In this document: piece by piece, positions 1-6,517 of the stretch
Layout of the letters: each line of letters opens with the position of its first letter
How positions within the stretch are numbered: position 1 is the first letter of the stretch
Assembly: GCA_026706395.1 (NCBI GenBank)
Contig: JAPOYU010000145.1
Coordinates: 1-6,611, forward strand
Source of the DNA: Chloroflexota bacterium
Lineage (GTDB): Bacteria; Chloroflexota; Anaerolineae; Aggregatilineales; Phototrophicaceae
Direction: 5' to 3'
DNA: 6,611 nucleotides
Program-made: the position numbers and the translations under genes
The notes under the pieces: model-generated
Told to the model about the DNA's origin: nothing
Seen by the model: the letters and a program-made list of their open reading frames with translations, nothing else
Databases searched by the model: none

Positions 1-141
1 GTAGTGGAAGCGTACGAAGCCCGGTCGAGTCTGGCGCACATTGCTGATAACGCGGCCATGCAATTGGGACAGTTCTTCGATCGCGTAAGACTCGATCCCA
101 GGGATCGTCTCAGTTTCGTATTCGGCTTTATCTGGATTCAT
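1..141 (-). CDS. THUMP-domain RNA methyltransferase, N-terminal fragment (cut by window edge)
   Basis: Only the first 47 codons are visible; the gene runs leftward off the window in an open frame. The fragment starts MNPDKAEYETETIPGIESYA and continues with an acidic IEEL helix and a 'RPGFVRFHY' strand. The pattern 'PG(L/I)E..A.EEL' followed by a basic beta strand is typical of the N-terminal ferredoxin-like and THUMP region of RNA methyltransferases such as the RlmL and Trm14/TrmN type, which bind tRNA or rRNA before a C-terminal Rossmann methylase domain. That catalytic domain is outside the window, so substrate and exact subfamily cannot be read. The ATG at 141 is the first possible start, because an in-frame TAG lies at 157-159 with no other start codon between. 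No convincing Shine-Dalgarno sits at the right spacing. The gene is divergent from the propeller gene at 442. The assignment rests on one short motif, so confidence is moderate. Confidence 0.6.
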   Translation of the reverse strand, partial: MNPDKAEYETETIPGIESYAIEELSQLHGRVISNVRQTRPGFVRFHY

Positions 142-441
142 TGTTCGGTTTACCGGCTACCTCAGCGCATAAATCAGCCGGCGATTCGCCAGCGCAGCCC
201 TAGAGTCGGGCAACGGATTGACAATGATTGCGTCAAACTGGCGGAACGATTCGCTTAAGACGTACACGATCTAGACCGAAACGCCTGGCGCGTTCCCACC
301 TTGATGGCTGTCCACACAATTATAGTTTACGATAACGCGAGGCACTTTTCCGCCCGCAAGGCGCACGATCCGGCGCTAGAGGACTAAGGACAAGTGATGT
401 AGAATGTCCCGCACTCTTAACGTTCATCAAGGTGATCGCCA
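142..441. other. Divergent intergenic region
   Basis: This 300-bp gap separates the 5' ends of two divergent genes and contains no gene I can support. It holds a possible plus promoter just before the propeller gene (377-405). It also has a perfect TATAAT on the minus strand (319-324) with no recognisable -35 box, which could serve the leftward gene with a long leader. Three weak dyads are present: TTGAC/GTCAA (218-222/232-236), AACGC/GCGTT around 281-295, and GGACA/TGTCC (388-392/405-409). A 36-codon minus-strand frame (267-157) is discussed as a finding. No terminator, tRNA or repeat family is visible. Confidence 0.6.
377..405 (+). promoter_or_regulatory. Possible sigma70-type promoter for the beta-propeller gene
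   Basis: TAGAGG (377-382, 3 of 6 to TTGACA) is followed after 17 bp by TAGAAT (400-405, 5 of 6 to TATAAT). This would start transcription near 412 and leave a leader of about 30 nt before the TTG start at 442. The -35 match is poor, so this is a candidate only. A short GGACA/TGTCC dyad (388-392/405-409) overlaps it and could be an operator or chance. Confidence 0.3.
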
Positions 442-444
442 TTG
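429..444 (+). promoter_or_regulatory. Ribosome binding site that selects a TTG start
   Basis: AAGGTGATC at 429-437 matches the part of the anti-Shine-Dalgarno next to the usual GGAGG core and sits 4 nt before TTG (442-444). The spacing of the equivalent core is about 9 nt. It is the main reason for preferring TTG over the ATG 24 nt downstream. Confidence 0.65.
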
Positions 445-1413
445 CCCGACCGAAACCGCCTGCCTATGAGTATACTGTCCGTCCTGGTCGTGTTCTGGAT
501 AACCGTTCCGATACTTGGTCAGGGGACTGCGGCTGCCACCGAACCTGATTCACAAGGCGCTGAAGTTTCCACTTCACGAACAAGCCTGGATTTGAAAAAT
601 CCTTTCCTGCAGGACGATCTTGAACTGCTGGTGGGGAACGTACAACGACCTAATGGCTTCGCTTGGCACGACGGCAGCCTGTTCACGGTTTGCAACGGCG
701 ATTGGACGATATACAAAATCGACGATCGCACGGGAGACACGATCACCTTCGTGTTTGGTACACGCGACGGGAATATGCTTCTCATCGATGAGACTGCGGC
801 GGGATTTGATATTCTGGTGCCCGACCCGGAGAATGGTACAGTCTGGAAAGTCGATCAATCGCGCTCGGCGCCGGCCCGCTTTACCACGGCGGTTGACGCA
901 CCCTGGGGCATTGCCAAGCTGAATGATGCTCGCTATTTGATAACTGATGTGCGAACGAGCAGCCTCATAGAAGTCTCGGAAAACGGTGAAGTGCGTGAGG
1001 TCCAAAGCAAATTGCGCTCACCGACCGGCATCGCTCTTCACGACCAAAAGGTGTATTTCGCCAACGGAGGCAGCGCCAGACGCGGCATAGAATATGTCGA
1101 GATCGACAAGGACACAGGTTATTCCGAAGTCAGACCGCTGGTCTCTGGATTGCAGAATACTACAAATATTTTAATGGGCAGCGACGATAAGCTGTATTTT
1201 GCCTACGCTTTAGGCACGCGCGGCGTGATCGGCAGGATTGACCCGACCATGTGCCTTGAGTCCGGTTGCAGCAACAGCGATGTGGAAGTGGTTGTCTTTT
1301 CCGACATTCCGGCGCCTTTGGCCATCACGCTGTCAGATGACTTGCGCTTGTTTTTGCATAGCCGCTTCCGTCCCGAGATCTATTGGCTACAATTGCCGAC
1401 CGAATCGGCCTAG
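442..1413 (+). CDS. Secreted six-bladed beta-propeller protein (NHL/SMP-30-like fold), function unknown
   Basis: A 323-residue protein with a Sec signal peptide: basic n-region (Arg4, Arg6), hydrophobic core at residues 9-25, and an Ala-Ala-Ala cleavage site near residue 32. It should therefore be exported. The mature part shows about six repeats of 40-45 residues, each pairing a 'P.GIA'-like strand with an 'LYFA/YLITD' strand and a strand ending in '..ID' or '..VD'. Repeats begin near residues 69, 111, 153, 193, 239 and 291, which fits a six-bladed propeller of the NHL/SMP-30/strictosidine-synthase-like kind. Catalytic or metal ligands cannot be assigned, so no enzyme activity is claimed. 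Cys271 and Cys276 in 'CLESGC' could form a disulfide after export. I chose TTG at 442 because GGTGATC (431-437), complementary to the 16S 3' end, lies just upstream; the in-frame ATG at 466 has no ribosome site and would lose the basic n-region. The stop abuts the convergent hflX stop. Confidence 0.72.
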   Translation: MPDRNRLPMSILSVLVVFWITVPILGQGTAAATEPDSQGAEVSTSRTSLDLKNPFLQDDLELLVGNVQRPNGFAWHDGSLFTVCNGDWTIYKIDDRTGDTITFVFGTRDGNMLLIDETAAGFDILVPDPENGTVWKVDQSRSAPARFTTAVDAPWGIAKLNDARYLITDVRTSSLIEVSENGEVREVQSKLRSPTGIALHDQKVYFANGGSARRGIEYVEIDKDTGYSEVRPLVSGLQNTTNILMGSDDKLYFAYALGTRGVIGRIDPTMCLESGCSNSDVEVVVFSDIPAPLAITLSDDLRLFLHSRFRPEIYWLQLPTESA

Positions 1414-1425
1414 TTATTCGGGCCG
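1395..1425. other. Dyad-rich convergent gene junction, possible weak bidirectional hairpin
   Basis: The TAG of the plus-strand propeller gene (1411-1413) directly adjoins the TAA of minus-strand hflX (1414-1416). Three overlapping inverted repeats cover the junction: GCCGA/TCGGC (1395-1399/1405-1409, 5-nt loop), CCGAAT/ATTCGG (1400-1405/1416-1421, 10-nt loop) and CGGCC/GGCCG (1406-1410/1421-1425, 10-nt loop). None is followed by a T-tract on either strand, so this is not a standard intrinsic terminator. The two transcripts must run into each other unless stopped another way. Confidence 0.35.
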
Positions 1426-2757
1426 CTTTCCGCCATTAGAATCATCCTCGACAACAAATGTGAGGTAGTCGTTAGTGACAGCGATCGGCAGCCGCAAGGT
1501 TAAAGCCCACCCGTTTTCGTCAGCGACTTCCGCGTCAATGTATCGCTTGTCATACAGTTCGGAATAAATCTGACCTAACTGATAGGGAATGACTACATCA
1601 AGCAGCGTCACTTGCCGGGCCAAGGCATCGGCTATAGAACACAGCAGAACATCTAGTCCAGTTTTGTCACGAGCCGAGACCGGTACGATTCCGGCGTAGC
1701 TATCGACTAGCCCCATTTCGGGCAAAGTGCCGTTCACACGATCCATCTTGTTCAATACGAGAATTCGGGGCATATCAGAAGCATCGATTTCCGCCAGGGT
1801 ATCCTCGACGGCTTCGATATGCTGTAGAGCGTTCTCGTGGCTGATATCGACGACATGGAGCAGCAAGTCGGCCTCGATCACCTCTTCAAGTGTGGCGCGG
1901 AAGGCGGCAATCAATGTCGTCGGCAGCTTTTGGATGAAGCCGACCGTATCGCTCAGCAGCATCTCGTCGCCATCGGGCAGCGACACGCGGCGAGTAGTCG
2001 GGTCAAGCGTGGCGAAGAGTTGATCCGCTGCGTAGATATCCGAGCCGGACAAGCTGTTGAGAAGCGTCGATTTACCAGCGTTGGTGTATCCTACTAAAGC
2101 GACAAGCGGCAAACCTGAACGCCGCCGCCGTTGACGATGCAGGTTGCGATGCGCGCGCACTTGCTCAAGATCCTTCTTGAGCTTGGTAATCTTGCGCGTG
2201 ATCTCTCGTCGATCGACTTCCAGCTGTGTTTCCCCGGGTCCGCGAAGGCCGACGCCTCCGGAGCCGCCGCGCGCACCGCCACCACCGGCTTGCCGCGCCA
2301 GGTGCGTCCATTGCCTCGTGAGGCGGGGCAAGCGATATTCGTACTGTGCCAGTTCGACTTGCAGCGCGCCTTCTTTGGTGCGTGCGTGCTGCGCAAATAT
2401 ATCCAGGATGAGAGCGGAACGGTCGAGAAGCCTAACTGCTGCGTCAAGCTGTTTCTCCAGTTCGCGCTGATGACGGGGCGACAATTCGTCGTCAAAGATC
2501 AAGATGTTGACGTCCAACTGCCTGACCTGCTCGATGATTTCGTCCAGCTTGCCCGTGCCAATCAGGGTCTTAGGATTGACTTGCCTGACAAGTTGGCTGG
2601 ATTGACCCACAACGTTGATGCCGGCCGTGTCCGCCAGCAGCGCCAGTTCACGAAGCGAGTCTTCGATCGGCAGCAGCGCGCGCTCCTGTCGCAGCGCAAC
2701 GCCGACAAGGTAACCGCGGGCCGCAATAAAGTCTTGGTTGACGTGAATAGCGGACAT
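1414..2757 (-). CDS. hflX: HflX, ribosome-splitting GTPase
   Basis: A 447-residue member of the Obg-HflX GTPase superfamily, which binds 50S subunits and splits stalled or stressed 70S ribosomes using GTP. The N-terminal HflX domain spans about residues 15-155 ('NPKTLIGTGKLDEI' at 61-74, 'DDELSPRHQRELE' at 89-101). A glycine-rich linker and the hallmark 'LRGPGETQLE' follow at 171-180, then a basic coiled segment (181-214). The G domain shows G1 'GYTNAGKST' (223-231), a conserved G2-region 'FATLDPTTR' (248-256), G3 'DTVGF' (270-274), G4 'NKMD' (336-339) and G5 'SARDKTG' (361-367). All nucleotide-binding motifs are intact. The C-terminal domain occupies about 388-437. Length is normal. The ATG overlaps the trmFO stop by one base (TAATG), and GAGG lies 4 nt upstream, which suggests translational coupling. 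It is the last gene of the plsX operon. Confidence 0.97.
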   Translation of the reverse strand: MSAIHVNQDFIAARGYLVGVALRQERALLPIEDSLRELALLADTAGINVVGQSSQLVRQVNPKTLIGTGKLDEIIEQVRQLDVNILIFDDELSPRHQRELEKQLDAAVRLLDRSALILDIFAQHARTKEGALQVELAQYEYRLPRLTRQWTHLARQAGGGGARGGSGGVGLRGPGETQLEVDRREITRKITKLKKDLEQVRAHRNLHRQRRRRSGLPLVALVGYTNAGKSTLLNSLSGSDIYAADQLFATLDPTTRRVSLPDGDEMLLSDTVGFIQKLPTTLIAAFRATLEEVIEADLLLHVVDISHENALQHIEAVEDTLAEIDASDMPRILVLNKMDRVNGTLPEMGLVDSYAGIVPVSARDKTGLDVLLCSIADALARQVTLLDVVIPYQLGQIYSELYDKRYIDAEVADENGWALTLRLPIAVTNDYLTFVVEDDSNGGKRPE

Positions 2758-4127
2758 TATGCCTCGAGCGCAGTCGCCGTGTCGGTTACGGCAATGACGT
2801 TATCGTCCAAGACCGCCCGGGACGCCTTGATAGACGCGGCGGCGCGTTCGGCGTAGGCGCGCCTGCGCTCAGCCTTGTTTTTGATCTTGGACTCCAACGG
2901 TGGCAATATGCCCAGATTAGCCTTCATGGGCTGGAAGTATTTTGGGTCAGTGTGGGTGACGTAGTGGCACAGCGCGCCAAGCATTGTCTCTGAGGGCGGG
3001 ACCCAAGCCGGCAAGCTATGCAGCTGCCGAGACAGATTCAGCGCCGCTACGAAGCCGGTGGCTATATTGCCGACGTAGCCCTCGACACCCGTGATCTGCC
3101 CGGCGAAATACAACGCCTCTCGGTTTCTAAACTGCATAGTTGGATGGAGAAGGGCGGGCGCGTTCAAGAAGGTATTGCGATGCATTTGCCCCATACGTAC
3201 GAACTCGGCGCGCTCCAGCCCCGGTATGAGCCGCAGTATCTCTTTTTGCTGCCTCCAGCGAATATTGGTCTGAAAGCCGACAATGTTATAGAGGCTTCCC
3301 GCCAAATCATCCTGCCGCAGCTGCACAACAGCATGAGGACGGCGGCCGGTATGAGGATCGGTTAAGCCGACTGGTCGCATTGGTCCGAATGCCAAAGTGT
3401 CGATGCCCCGTTTCGCCAGCTGCTCTATAGGCACGCAGCCTTCGAAGAAGTTGGGGTCTTTCTGTTCAAAGTCACGCAGCGCGATAGTCTCGGCCGATTG
3501 GAGCGCCAGGACAAAGCGTTCATATTCTTCGCGATTCATCGGACAATTGATGTAGTCGCCCGCCTCGCCCTCGCCACGTCCGTAGCGGTTTGCCTGAAAG
3601 GCGCGGCTCATATCGATAGTGTCGGCGCGCGCGATCGGCGATATGGCATCGTAAAAGTACAAATAATCTTCGCCAGTGAGCTTGCCGATTTCTTCAGCCA
3701 GGGCAGGGGAAGTAAGCGGTCCTGTCGCCACGATGGTCGGCTGGTGCAATGGAAGCGTCGTGACTTCCTCACGCCGCAGTTCAATCCGCGGATGACTTGC
3801 GATTGCTGCGGTAACACTCTCAGCGAATCGCTCCCTATCAACGGCGAGGGCGCCGCCAGCTGGGACGGCCGCTTCTTGCGCGCAGATCAACAAAAGCGAG
3901 CCCAGCATCCGCATTTCATTCTGCAGCATGCCGGTAGCGCGGTCCGGCAATTTCGAGCCGAGCGAGTTGCTGCATACCAATTCCGCGAGACGGTCACTGA
4001 CGTGCGCGCCCGTTGTCTTCGCCGGACGCATCTCATATAGACGCACCGGATGGCCCCGTTCCGCCAACTGCCAAACGGCTTCGCTGCCGGCCAAGCCACC
4101 GCCTATGACGGTCACAACTTGTGACAT
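2757..4127 (-). CDS. trmFO: TrmFO, folate- and FAD-dependent tRNA (m5U54) methyltransferase
   Basis: A 456-residue flavoprotein (formerly Gid) that methylates U54 of the tRNA T-loop in the cytoplasm, using methylene-tetrahydrofolate as carbon donor and FADH2/NAD(P)H as reductant. The N-terminal dinucleotide-binding motif is 'IGGGLAGSE' (8-16). Family signatures follow: 'ELVCSNS' (49-55), 'ALAVDRERF' (93-101), 'YFYDAISPI' (157-165), 'YINCPM' (192-197), 'FEGCVPIE' (228-235), 'FGPMRPVGL' (247-255) and the C-terminal FAD motif '[15 protein letters not shown]' (340-354). Cys52 and Cys231 correspond to the two functional cysteines known from Bacillus TrmFO (Cys53 and Cys226). The protein is about 20 residues longer than the Bacillus enzyme, mostly at an alanine-rich C-terminus. 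The start is bounded by the in-frame fabF TAA six codons upstream, and GGGGAG lies 5 nt before the ATG. Its presence implies a TrmFO-type rather than TrmA-type (SAM) route to m5U54. Confidence 0.97.
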   Translation of the reverse strand: MSQVVTVIGGGLAGSEAVWQLAERGHPVRLYEMRPAKTTGAHVSDRLAELVCSNSLGSKLPDRATGMLQNEMRMLGSLLLICAQEAAVPAGGALAVDRERFAESVTAAIASHPRIELRREEVTTLPLHQPTIVATGPLTSPALAEEIGKLTGEDYLYFYDAISPIARADTIDMSRAFQANRYGRGEGEAGDYINCPMNREEYERFVLALQSAETIALRDFEQKDPNFFEGCVPIEQLAKRGIDTLAFGPMRPVGLTDPHTGRRPHAVVQLRQDDLAGSLYNIVGFQTNIRWRQQKEILRLIPGLERAEFVRMGQMHRNTFLNAPALLHPTMQFRNREALYFAGQITGVEGYVGNIATGFVAALNLSRQLHSLPAWVPPSETMLGALCHYVTHTDPKYFQPMKANLGILPPLESKIKNKAERRRAYAERAAASIKASRAVLDDNVIAVTDTATALEA

Positions 4128-4142
4128 CAGTACTCCCCGTAG

Positions 4143-5405
4143 TTAAATCTTCCGCAATACGATTGAGGCATTCTGCCCGCCCAGACCAAAGCTATTGGAC
4201 ATGACTGTGCGGATACCAGGGACATCGCGAGCGGTGTTGGGCACGTAATCCAAATCACAGTCGGGATCGGGCGTCTCATAATTCACGGTCGGATGCAATA
4301 CCTCACGGGCTAGCGTCATGAGACAAGCGGCAATCTCCAGCGAGCCACAGCCAGCCATAGCGTGTCCGATCATGCTTTTGGTTGACGTGACCGGAATATC
4401 AAAGGCACATTCACCAAATACCGCTTTGATGGCTGCTGTCTCGATCGCGTCATTTGCCAGCGTCGATGAGCCATGTGAGTTAATGTGCGCAACTTCCGTC
4501 TCGCTGATCTTAGCATCGTCCAGGGCCCAACGCATGGCGCGTTTGGCGCCGCCGCCGTTGGGATCGGGCGCGGCGACGTGATAGGCATCTGACGAGGCTG
4601 CATACCCCAATACCTCCGCGTAGATTGGCGCGTCGCGTTCAAGAGCGTGCTCAAGACTTTCGATGACAAAGACTGCGCCACCTTCGCCCAACACAAAGCC
4701 TGATCGGTCGGCGTCAAATGGTCGGCTCGCTTCTTCGGGCGCATCGTTGTATTCGCGGGTCAGAGCGCGAGTGGCGCTGAAGCCAGCCAGAATATAATCG
4801 ATAATCACTGCGTCGACCGCACCAGAAATCGCCAGGTCACATTTTCCAAGCTGTATCAAGTCAGCCGCTTCGCCAACGGCTTGGATCCCGGTTGCGCAGG
4901 CAACTGAAGGTGTTATCAATGGCCCGACCGCGGCCAGCATTTTGCTGACGTAGTGGGCGGGCATATTGGGCAGCGCGTTGACGATACTCATAGGATTGGC
5001 GTGCCTGTAGCCAGATTTCCGCCAGCTGCGAATCCCACTTTCCCCTACTTCGTAACTGCCGAGGGTCGTGCCAATCACCGTTGCAACGCGATCCCCGATC
5101 GCCCTGATCGCATCCGCCGACAGGCCCGCGTCCTTGACCGCTTCAAATGCAGCTACTATCGCGAACTGAGTGGCCCGGCCCATGCGGCGCGCCTGTTTTC
5201 GTGGAATGTAAGCCGAAGAATCGAAATTCCGAATCTCGCCGCCGATCTTGACGTCGAGATGTTCGGTTTCAATATTCTGCAACCGACGGATTCCAGATTG
5301 ACCCGCTTGCAGCGCGTCCCAGTAGGCTGACTTTTCACCCAAAGGCGAGACGACGCCCAAGCCTGTGATGACAACTCGTTTGCGACCGTGGCGTGTCAGC
5401 TCCAT
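4143..5405 (-). CDS. fabF: Beta-ketoacyl-ACP synthase II (FabF)
   Basis: A 420-residue condensing enzyme of fatty acid elongation, joining malonyl-ACP to acyl-ACP with release of CO2. The thiolase-fold signatures are complete: 'VVITGLGVVSPLG' (11-23), nucleophile Cys170 in 'ACATG', 'GFSATRAL' (208-215), 'SRPFD..RSGFVLGEG' (227-242), His311 in 'HGSST', Lys343 and His348 in 'STKSMIGH', and 'NSFGLGGQN' (404-412). The Cys-His-His triad (170/311/348) matches E. coli FabF 163/303/340. Leu408 stands where E. coli has the gatekeeper Phe400. The frame stays open upstream into plsX, but the ATG at 5405 is the only suitable start near the conserved N-terminus and already leaves about ten extra residues. 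It has no strong ribosome site of its own; AGGAGG lies 24 nt upstream. It begins 16 nt after plsX. Length is normal (E. coli 413). Confidence 0.97.
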   Translation of the reverse strand: MELTRHGRKRVVITGLGVVSPLGEKSAYWDALQAGQSGIRRLQNIETEHLDVKIGGEIRNFDSSAYIPRKQARRMGRATQFAIVAAFEAVKDAGLSADAIRAIGDRVATVIGTTLGSYEVGESGIRSWRKSGYRHANPMSIVNALPNMPAHYVSKMLAAVGPLITPSVACATGIQAVGEAADLIQLGKCDLAISGAVDAVIIDYILAGFSATRALTREYNDAPEEASRPFDADRSGFVLGEGGAVFVIESLEHALERDAPIYAEVLGYAASSDAYHVAAPDPNGGGAKRAMRWALDDAKISETEVAHINSHGSSTLANDAIETAAIKAVFGECAFDIPVTSTKSMIGHAMAGCGSLEIAACLMTLAREVLHPTVNYETPDPDCDLDYVPNTARDVPGIRTVMSNSFGLGGQNASIVLRKI

Positions 5406-5425
5406 ATGGCCGCGCCCTGGTTCAT
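5396..5425 (-). CDS. Possible nine-codon leader frame overlapping the fabF start
   Basis: The plsX stop is embedded in AATGA, whose ATG (5425-5423) opens a frame encoding MNQGAAIWS and then TGA (5398-5396). A perfect AGGAGG (5435-5430) lies 4 nt before this ATG, the best ribosome site in the window. The frame is out of register with fabF and ends 7 nt past the first base of the fabF ATG, so a terminating ribosome could restart at fabF. It may be a coupling device, or the site may simply serve fabF at long spacing. No peptide function is implied. Confidence 0.3.
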   Translation of the reverse strand: MNQGAAIWS

Positions 5426-6420
5426 TTCGCCTCCTGCGCGATGCCGTTGCGAATGGCGCCGATGACGTTTTCCCGCACGGCGGTGCGCGCTTGCTGGATC
5501 GCGTTCTTGATGCCGATAGCGGAGTTTTGCCCATGCCCGATGATCACAACTCCGTTAACGCCGAGCAGCGGCGCTCCTCCAATTTCTGATGTGTCCACTT
5601 GCCGCCGAATTCGGTTGAAGGCAGGCTTTGCCAGCGCGCCACCCAACATCGACACTACATCGTTGCGGAACTCTTGCCGAATCAAGGTGGCGACGTAATG
5701 CGCTGTCGCTTCGAACATCTTCAAGACGATATTGCCGACGAATCCATCCATCACGATGACATCGGCCACCGATGTCATAAGTTGCACAGGTTCGACGTTT
5801 CCCACGAAGTTCATCTTGCTGCGGCGCATCAGGTCCGCGGCTTCACGAATGAGCAGATTGCCTTTTGTGTCTTCCGCGCCGTTCGAAAGCAGCGCGATAC
5901 GTGGCCGGGGGTATCCGAGAACGAGCTGCGCGTAGATGCTTCCCATGACAGCGAATTGAGTCACCCACTCCGGCTTGACGTCTGTATTCGCGCCGACGTC
6001 CAGGAATATCATCCGATGATGGTTTACTGGGAAGAGCGCGGAAAGGACCGGTCGCTTTACGCCCGGGATGCGCCGCAGCGTCTTCAAAGTTGCGATCGCA
6101 TGAACCGCGCCAGTGTTTCCCATGGTCACAAAGGCGTCTACATCGCCCTTCTTCACGGCGTCAAGCGCAACGTGAATTGACGATGTAGCGGCCGATTTGA
6201 TCACGTCGGTCGGCTTGGCGTCCATGGCGATATCGACCGGAGCATGCAGAATCTCAACCTTGCCGGAGTCAACGTCGTGATTCTTGAGCTCAGCTTCAAT
6301 CTGCCGTTGATCGCCGACCAGCACGATCGTGTCGCCAAATTCATTCGCCGCCAATACACCGCCAGCGATATCACTCAATGGACGGCTATCCGTTCCCATC
6401 GCATCCAAAGCAATGCGCAT
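5422..6420 (-). CDS. plsX: PlsX, phosphate acyltransferase
   Basis: A 332-residue peripheral membrane enzyme that converts acyl-ACP and phosphate to acyl-phosphate, the donor used by PlsY for glycerol-3-phosphate acylation in phospholipid synthesis. Signatures in order: 'IALDAMGTD' (3-11), 'ILHAP' (57-61), 'VTMGNTGA' (98-105), 'PGVKRPVLSALFP' (119-131), 'LDVGANTDVKP' (140-150), 'LLSNG.EDTKGN' (177-188), 'FVGNVEP' (205-211), 'VMDGFVGNI' (223-231) and 'GGAPLLGVNGVVIIGHG' (281-297). Length is normal and nothing is broken. The ATG at 6420 is fixed by an in-frame TAG directly upstream (6421-6423), and GGAAGG-like sequence lies about 10 nt before it. 'DAMGTD' differs from the 'DAMGGD' of most bacteria. 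It is the first gene of the operon and is normally followed by fabH, fabD, fabG and acpP in many bacteria; here fabF follows directly. Confidence 0.97.
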   Translation of the reverse strand: MRIALDAMGTDSRPLSDIAGGVLAANEFGDTIVLVGDQRQIEAELKNHDVDSGKVEILHAPVDIAMDAKPTDVIKSAATSSIHVALDAVKKGDVDAFVTMGNTGAVHAIATLKTLRRIPGVKRPVLSALFPVNHHRMIFLDVGANTDVKPEWVTQFAVMGSIYAQLVLGYPRPRIALLSNGAEDTKGNLLIREAADLMRRSKMNFVGNVEPVQLMTSVADVIVMDGFVGNIVLKMFEATAHYVATLIRQEFRNDVVSMLGGALAKPAFNRIRRQVDTSEIGGAPLLGVNGVVIIGHGQNSAIGIKNAIQQARTAVRENVIGAIRNGIAQEAK

Positions 6421-6466
6421 CTATGTCTGACCTTCCGCGGTCCAGCCTTGTGCCAAATACCGCCAT

Positions 6467-6495
6467 ATGATACGGCAGGACCGGCACTTGCTCAA
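6467..6495 (-). promoter_or_regulatory. Sigma70-type promoter of the plsX-fabF-trmFO-hflX operon
   Basis: On the minus strand TTGAGC (6495-6490, 4 of 6) is followed after exactly 17 bp by TATCAT (6472-6467, 5 of 6). Transcription would start near 6460, about 40 nt before the plsX ATG. No other promoter of comparable quality was seen in the short gaps downstream, which fits one transcript for the four genes. GTGCC/GGCAC arms (6450-6454/6483-6487) bracket the -10 box. Confidence 0.6.
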
Positions 6496-6517
6496 GATGG
6501 ATTAAGCCTTGGCGGCA

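Noticed and set aside
218..246. TTGACA at 218-223 as a promoter for the plus gene
   Set aside because: No -10-like hexamer occurs 16-18 bp downstream, and it would leave a leader of about 200 nt.
4..258. 84-codon plus-strand frame at the left edge
   Set aside because: It overlaps the minus-strand fragment with the THUMP-type motif, has no ribosome site, and its second half only mirrors the opposite intergenic frame.
319..324. Minus-strand TATAAT as a full promoter for the leftward gene
   Set aside because: The box is perfect, but the -35 position has no usable match at 16-19 bp spacing and there is no extended -10; kept only as a remark.
574..1005. 143-codon minus-strand frame opposite the propeller gene
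   Set aside because: The plus frame has a signal peptide and repeat pattern; the minus frame shows nothing comparable.
2131..2856. 241-codon plus-strand frame opposite hflX and the trmFO 3' end
   Set aside because: It lies antisense to two certain genes, has no family motif, and its length follows from the GC bias of the opposite strand.
3498..4040. 180-codon plus-strand frame opposite trmFO
   Set aside because: Antisense to conserved TrmFO motifs with no recognisable domain or ribosome site; a shadow frame.
5406..5534. 43-residue N-terminal extension of FabF
   Set aside because: It is the plsX C-terminal coding read in another frame, Arg/Ser-rich, and not part of any ketoacyl synthase N-terminus.
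5599..6180. 193-codon plus-strand frame opposite plsX
   Set aside because: Rich in His, Arg and Cys, with no domain, antisense to a fully conserved PlsX; a shadow frame.
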